The notes below the pieces were generated by a model that saw only the letters and a list, made by a program, of their open reading frames with translations, was not told the origin of the DNA and ran no database searches. Source: Hirundichthys speculiger (Eukaryota > Chordata > Actinopteri > Beloniformes > Exocoetidae). Taken from it: a stretch of 64,000 bases of DNA. Positions within the stretch are counted from its first letter, which is position 1, and every line of letters begins with the position of its first letter. A program made the translations under genes and the position numbers. The stretch lies in NCBI GenBank assembly GCA_018398805.1, contig JAGFBZ010000342.1, forward strand, positions 2,564,001 to 2,628,000. Reading direction: 5' to 3'. This document shows positions 59,240 to 64,000 of the stretch, piece after piece.

Positions 59240-61400
59240 ATTTTACAGACAGTTAGACGTTGACAAACGCAACGTGCCAGACGATGCTGTAGACTAAACT
59301 GTGTTGAGCCAAAGCTCCGGTCCCCTGCTTCATTTTAGCTACCGTAGATTAAGTATGTAATATAAGCAAACACATTCATGGGTTGGAGCTAAAGAGAGAC
59401 CATTGTCTAAGCAATAATGATGTGGAGGATGAGTATAACACACTCCTAAAGCCCTCGTGAATGGCAAAAGCTCACAATCATATTCTATGAATAGGCCTGG
59501 CTCCTCTCCCTTTACAGCCCGCCATCAACCACCAGCACCGTCGGCATACGTGGTGGGCCTGAAGAAAATGAGTCAACCCAGTTGCTTATTGTGCATCTTC
59601 CAGTCATTGTTGCGTATTTAGTCAAACGTGGCGACAAATAATTGAAAGCAGGGCGCATATCTGTGGCTGGAAGCGTGCTGCCTTTTATCACAATGAAAAA
59701 GCGCGCCGGAACGATCATAGTTTAACGACGGAAACTCACTTTGGTGAAAGCTCTTCTTATCATGTTTATTGTTGCACTGCGGCTGGTGTGATTGGACTGT
59801 AAAGTAACTTCAACGCCGGTTTTCCCGTTTAGCCGCTTTGGCTCGGAGCCTAATGAAACACGAGGAGCAATAAAATAGACAGGGAGAGTCACAATACGCA
59901 ATTTAAATTAGAGTAGGAGATAAGGAGAGTAGAGAGGAATCGGGAGAGGGAGGGAAAAACAGCTTCACAAATCTGCTGATATTCATCTCAGATGAGATGT
60001 TTGATCGCTTTAAACAGCCAGCGTTAGCGGAAAGGTTACCGAAGAAAACTGTAACAACAAATTAGAAAAAAAAGAGCAAGAAGTTCAAACAACTGGGACT
60101 GCTGCTTCTGCTATTTATGCCTTTTTTCCTGGCAGCAATAAACCAGAGTCTAACATTGATTACTGAAGCCAGGCATTTGATGCATTTTAATGTTTCATCC
60201 TCTTCATTTAATGTGAATTCATGTTACATTGAAATGCAATAAAGTGCATGACACGATACGCTTTATTGCTTATTTTTAAATGTGAGTTCTGGTCGATGAC
60301 CTGCAAGGTTACTGCTCTCTGTAAATGTATAAACGTTTGTGTTTTTGCACCCACAGCTGCTGTCGGCGATTCCTTGGCACGACTTTATAAAGATTTGAGG
60401 GCATGAGTGCTAATCTTGACCTGAGCTCTGACACTTGCAAATGACTAAACCCCCGAGCATCGAGTTTCTTACGTTTCCACTGGCTTACACTGGAACAAAG
60501 CCGATGCAAATGCGAAGATGTTCTTGGTAAACCAAACATTAGCATTGAGCTAACATTGAGCTTCTTGGAGATTAGAAGAAATGGTGAGAACGAACGCATA
60601 GATCCAGCTGGTGCCATGTGTCAAACACGAGGGCCTTTCTTGAGGCTGTTTCTCTTAATGAATGGTTTTATCTGTGAGAAAGGATTTTTGTTTTTTGATA
60701 ATTAAGGTTGAAGGAACGTCGAAGTGAGAGGGTATATCAGTTTCCCTGTAAGGGAGGGGGAGTTAGTTGACTTCTCAGGAGAGATAACTTATTTCTCCAA
60801 CCAACGCTACCTTAAGGTATTTATTTGTATTTAAAAAAATGATCAAAAAAACATTCAAACATGGATTTAATTTGGTATTCTTCAAACAACACCAAGCTCT
60901 TGTGTTTCAGAACCTTAATATTTTCCAGTAGAGGAGCATTAGCTGAAAGGTAATGTGAGTTAGACACAATATTTTCGTGATGGTATGTAATGAAAAAAAA
61001 GGGGGGGGCACAACAAATGTTCTGTCATCATCCTTTTCTTCAGTGATCCCCAGCAGGTGGGAGCGCTATTTCTGCTGCAACCCAACTCCCTCCTGTCCCA
61101 AAGCGTTGTTGGTCTACTGTTGTTACTTTTTTAAATAGATGGGTAACATTGGGGGGGGGGGGGGGGCATCAGGCATAATATTCTATCAGATGATCTAAAC
61201 AAAGTTGATTCCTATTCGTGGGTCGTGTTGAGTGCTGAATATTGAATATGCAGGGTTTTAGGGACAACGTGGTCATGATCTATATAAGGAGAACCGGACA
61301 AACCCGGTTAAAGGCCGCTGTCTGTTAATTCAGTTAACAAGCTCTTAATGAATTACAGCTTAATTGTCATTGAGCCGGTGTCCCAGCACAACAAAATTAC
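59240..61400. other. No gene recognised
   Basis: Frames to 102 codons (60309-60617) without a domain. A CTCF-like CCAGCAGGTGGGAG lies at 61050-61063 and a G16 tract at 61151-61166. Confidence 0.35.
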
Positions 61401-61658
61401 TAGGGGTGAGTATTGGCAAGGACCTTGCAATACGATATGTATCTTGATACTTGGGTCACGATACGATATTATCACAGTATCGTGATATATTGTGATAATG
61501 TGCCCAGTTAATATCAAAATTAAAAGTAGAGGTGAAAAATCAAGTTCATCAGATGATATTGATCATTCAGAGGAGAAATTGAGTCAAAACCATTTGCTTC
61601 AATAACCATTTTCTTCAATCGCGATATATCGCCAAATCAATTTTTTTTCACACCCCTA
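61401..61658. mobile_element. hAT MITE, family E, copy 2
   Basis: TAGGGGTGAGTATTGGCAAGG to TTTTTTTTCACACCCCTA; flanks AAAATTAC (61393-61400) and GAAATTAC (61659-61666), one mismatch. Internally shortened. Confidence 0.85.
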
Positions 61659-62049
61659 GAAATTACATTTGAGTACAGAAGAACAAACAGACGCTGTAAG
61701 ACACGGGTCGACAGTGCACTGAGGCTGCAGCTACGTAGCAGTGCTGCCTTGCATTAGATAAGGAAATGAGGTCACACAGGGAGAGAGAAGAGGGTAAAAA
61801 AAATTGTCAGGTTGGCCCACAACGCCAGTGCTGAGCAGGTCAGGTGATGACATCATCGACTCTGGATCCAGCCCCTGGTGGTCATCTGTGGAGCTGCGCA
61901 GTCTAGTACTTCCTCTGAACAGTTTTAAACATGATTTCTATTACAGTATAAACCACAGGTAAATAGTTTTATGGCAAACGCAGGCAAGTTACATGATTTC
62001 TGAGCCTTTATTTTGAAACTGCCATCCTGTCAACATTGCAGACAGGGGC
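61659..62049. other. No gene recognised
   Basis: Spacer between two family E copies; no frame or repeat identified. Confidence 0.3.
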
Positions 62050-63559
62050 AAGGGGTGTGGGAAAAAAAAATAGATTTGGCGATATATTGCGATTTTCGGC
62101 TGCCTGATATAATATCAATTTTTCAGCTCCTAATATCGATTTTTTAGGAAAATTCATTCATTCACTTAAATGTGCAAAAACTAGGGCTGTGCAAGTTAAC
62201 ACGTTATTGTCGCGTTAACCCATTAATTTATTAACGCTGACTTTTATTGTATCGCGCATTAATGCATGTTGCTCACATGCTTTTGTTTTGAAAAGTCTGT
62301 TACTGGCTGCTGCGGAACCGGAAAATAATTGGCAGGCAAAACTAAAACAGACATGGAGAACAGTAAAAATCTGTGAACTTTACAGTTCAGGTAGCAACTC
62401 AGGTAGCAATATTAGCAATTCTGTCTGAAAAAAAAAAAAAAACTTTTAAATCCCAGATCTGCTCCATGTGTTCACTGTCCTGCTGTTCTCTAGCTGGTTA
62501 CTGCAGTGCGGCTCCATCTAGTGGCACAGATGTGTAATGACAACAGAAAGTCTGTTCCTTGATTATAAAACAAAGCCATTTCTGGGACACGTAAACCAGA
62601 CAATAAAATATTAAAAACAAATTCAATCCCATGGCCTGTTTGTTAAAATTGAAATATTAAAAAAAAAAAAAAAAAAACAGGCTTTTTGTGTGTTAGATTA
62701 AAAAATGGAAAAAATAGTCACTTTTTAATGTTTTTAATTTTTGATTGACAATTGAAAATGGAAAAAAACAAATGATACACAGATAATTAATAAAGTTACT
62801 GAACTTTAACGTGGACATTTTCATTTTAAAGTTCTCCCAGACGGAGGATTCAACAGAAACAAGGTTATTTGTAACAACTGACAAGTTAAACTCCCCGTTA
62901 AAAGTTTCTGCTGTTACCTCAGAAATTACCTGTTTTAATGTTCTGATTGTGGCCTCTAGCTTATCAGGATTTTGTTTGTATACTTTTTTTATTTTTCATA
63001 AAAAAAAAGGATGACATTAATGCCCTGGCAGTGGCAATAAGTTTCATTTTATTTGACATTTTTTTAAGATGAGATTTACACTAAATATGTGTTACTGACA
63101 AGTGCTGATGTTAAAAGTAGTTGAACAACAAATGTTATGACACTTTAGTTCATATGGCAGCAAAACATTTAAATAAAAGTGACCTTTACACTACTTTTGA
63201 ATTCATTATTTGATTTTTCGTATACAATGTGATAAATCGTGATTAATCAGGGAAATCATGCGATTAATCGCGATTAAAATTTTAATCGTTGCCCAGCCCT
63301 AGCAAAAACACCAATAATAAACAATAAATAGGTTGTTTTGAAGCAAATAGTTTTGACTCAATTTGTCCTCTGAATGATTAATATCATCTGATGAACATAT
63401 ACAGCAACTTGATTTTTCATCTCTTCTTTTACTTTTGATATTAACTGGGTAGAATATCGCAATATATCGTGATATTGTGATACCGTTATAATATCGCATC
63501 GTGACCCAAGTATCATGATACATATCGTATTGGGAGGTCCTTGCCAATACTCACCCCTA
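62050..63559. mobile_element. hAT family E, copy 3, opposite orientation, with nested D element
   Basis: AGGGGTGTGGGAAAAAAAAATAG at the left and CAAGGACC-type sequence reversed at the right (GGTCCTTGCCAATACTCACCCCTA). Flanks ACAGGGGC (62042-62049) and GGAGGGGC (63560-63567) match at 6 of 8. Interrupted by the D element at 62182-63301. Confidence 0.8.
62182..63301. mobile_element. hAT element, family D, copy 3, nested in E
   Basis: TAGGGCTGTGCAAGTTAAC and AATCGTTGCCCAGCCCTA with a perfect 8-bp duplication GCAAAAAC at 62174-62181 and 63302-63309. Its interior is the reverse complement of copy 1 (1686-2857). No transposase frame. Confidence 0.92.
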
Positions 63560-64000
63560 GGAGGGGCTGGGCTGAGATGGGGAGGATAACAGAATCTGAC
63601 TACTTTGTTTACCAGAGTTGTGTAATATTTTATTCACTACAACGCAGGTGCTGTTTTCCAACATTTCTCTGCCTGCTTCCTCCCACAGCCTGGACTCGTA
63701 CAGACCTCCGTTGTAACACCTTTGAGTGCACACAGAACAGCTGACGGCTGGCCCGAGCCAAGCGGCCCACCGTGGCATCCCCCGTGCCATCTGGTCCAAC
63801 CTTGACTCTTCCGTCCGATAATCCCACCAGGCTGCAGCAGGTGCCCCGAGTCCACCGCATTTCTCAACACCTCACTCTGGGCTCCGCCTCTCACCCTTCC
63901 CCGGCTCCGCCCCTGGCAGCCTCGCAAACAGGTGAAACGCAACGCTGAGAGTATCAGCTTCTCTTAAAATCACTGGCACGTCAAGAGAGGAAGCCCAGCC
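63560..64000. other. Right edge; no gene assigned
   Basis: GC-rich relative to the preceding repeats. CTGCTTCCTCCCACAG at about 63672-63687 resembles a splice acceptor, and GTGAATAAAATATTAC on the minus strand (about 63624-63639) resembles a polyadenylation signal. Frames on both strands (to 101 codons) have no recognised domain. It may belong to a gene outside the window. Confidence 0.3.

Noticed and set aside
58531..59297. Frames of 241 and 208 codons with HQVQ / SGPVT repeats
   Set aside because: A 20-base unit gives a 20-residue protein period in every frame; pure minisatellite.

Overview
The window looks like a teleost fish chromosome segment, probably from a spiny-rayed (percomorph-type) fish. 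The evidence is intron-bearing genes with GT-AG splice sites, a fish-type slow skeletal troponin I, and many short DNA transposons, L2-type LINE fragments and tRNA-type SINEs that I associate with fish genomes. I see no prokaryotic operon, CRISPR array, phage or virus. Only two loci are convincing protein genes, both on the minus strand. Most other open frames are chance readings of repeats or of the opposite strand.

Gene 1 is the first coding exon of an IQSEC3 (BRAG3/SynArfGEF) orthologue at 30727-31283. It has an N-terminal coiled coil, then His-rich and Gln/Pro-rich sequence, and ends at a GT donor in phase 2. No downstream exon was recognised in 1-30726, so intron 1 probably runs off the left edge. 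The CpG-rich sequence upstream carries a perfect CRE and two half RE1-like motifs.

Gene 2 is a complete, apparently intact slow-type troponin I gene (tnni1-like, 189 aa). It has a non-coding first exon near 57600 and six coding exons between 56956 and 52104. Two introns are reshaped by transposons. The first coding intron is filled by an antisense L2 fragment interrupted by two MITEs. Another intron holds a hAT element whose target-site duplication contains the splice acceptor of the next exon.

Layout. 1-5 kb: truncated MITE, hAT element, SINE fragment, LINE tail. 5.9-8.6 kb: long degenerate repeat with a 198-bp inverted duplication and an 855-bp inserted element. 9.8-11.3 kb: MADF exon relic and a tandem pair of Helitron-like repeats. 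11.3-15.6 kb: nothing recognised. 15.7-30 kb: hAT MITEs, two CAGTGATCCC-type mariner-like MITEs (one nested in a hAT), a Pro/Thr minisatellite and a CpG-rich patch. 30.7-31.6 kb: iqsec3 first exon and promoter. 31.8-50 kb: MITEs, split LINE reverse-transcriptase remnants, a 44-bp perfect palindrome, a SINE with a perfect 14-bp duplication, and long G/C and AT tracts. 52-58 kb: troponin I. 58.5-59.2 kb: 20-bp minisatellite. 61.4-63.6 kb: two E-family hAT copies in opposite orientation, one carrying a nested D-family hAT.

I found no previously undescribed multi-gene system. The most notable signals are transposon insertions touching troponin I splice sites, regulatory-looking motifs carried by transposons, a perfect palindrome, and datable nested insertions. 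All identifications come from reading the sequence and remembered family features; no database search was run.
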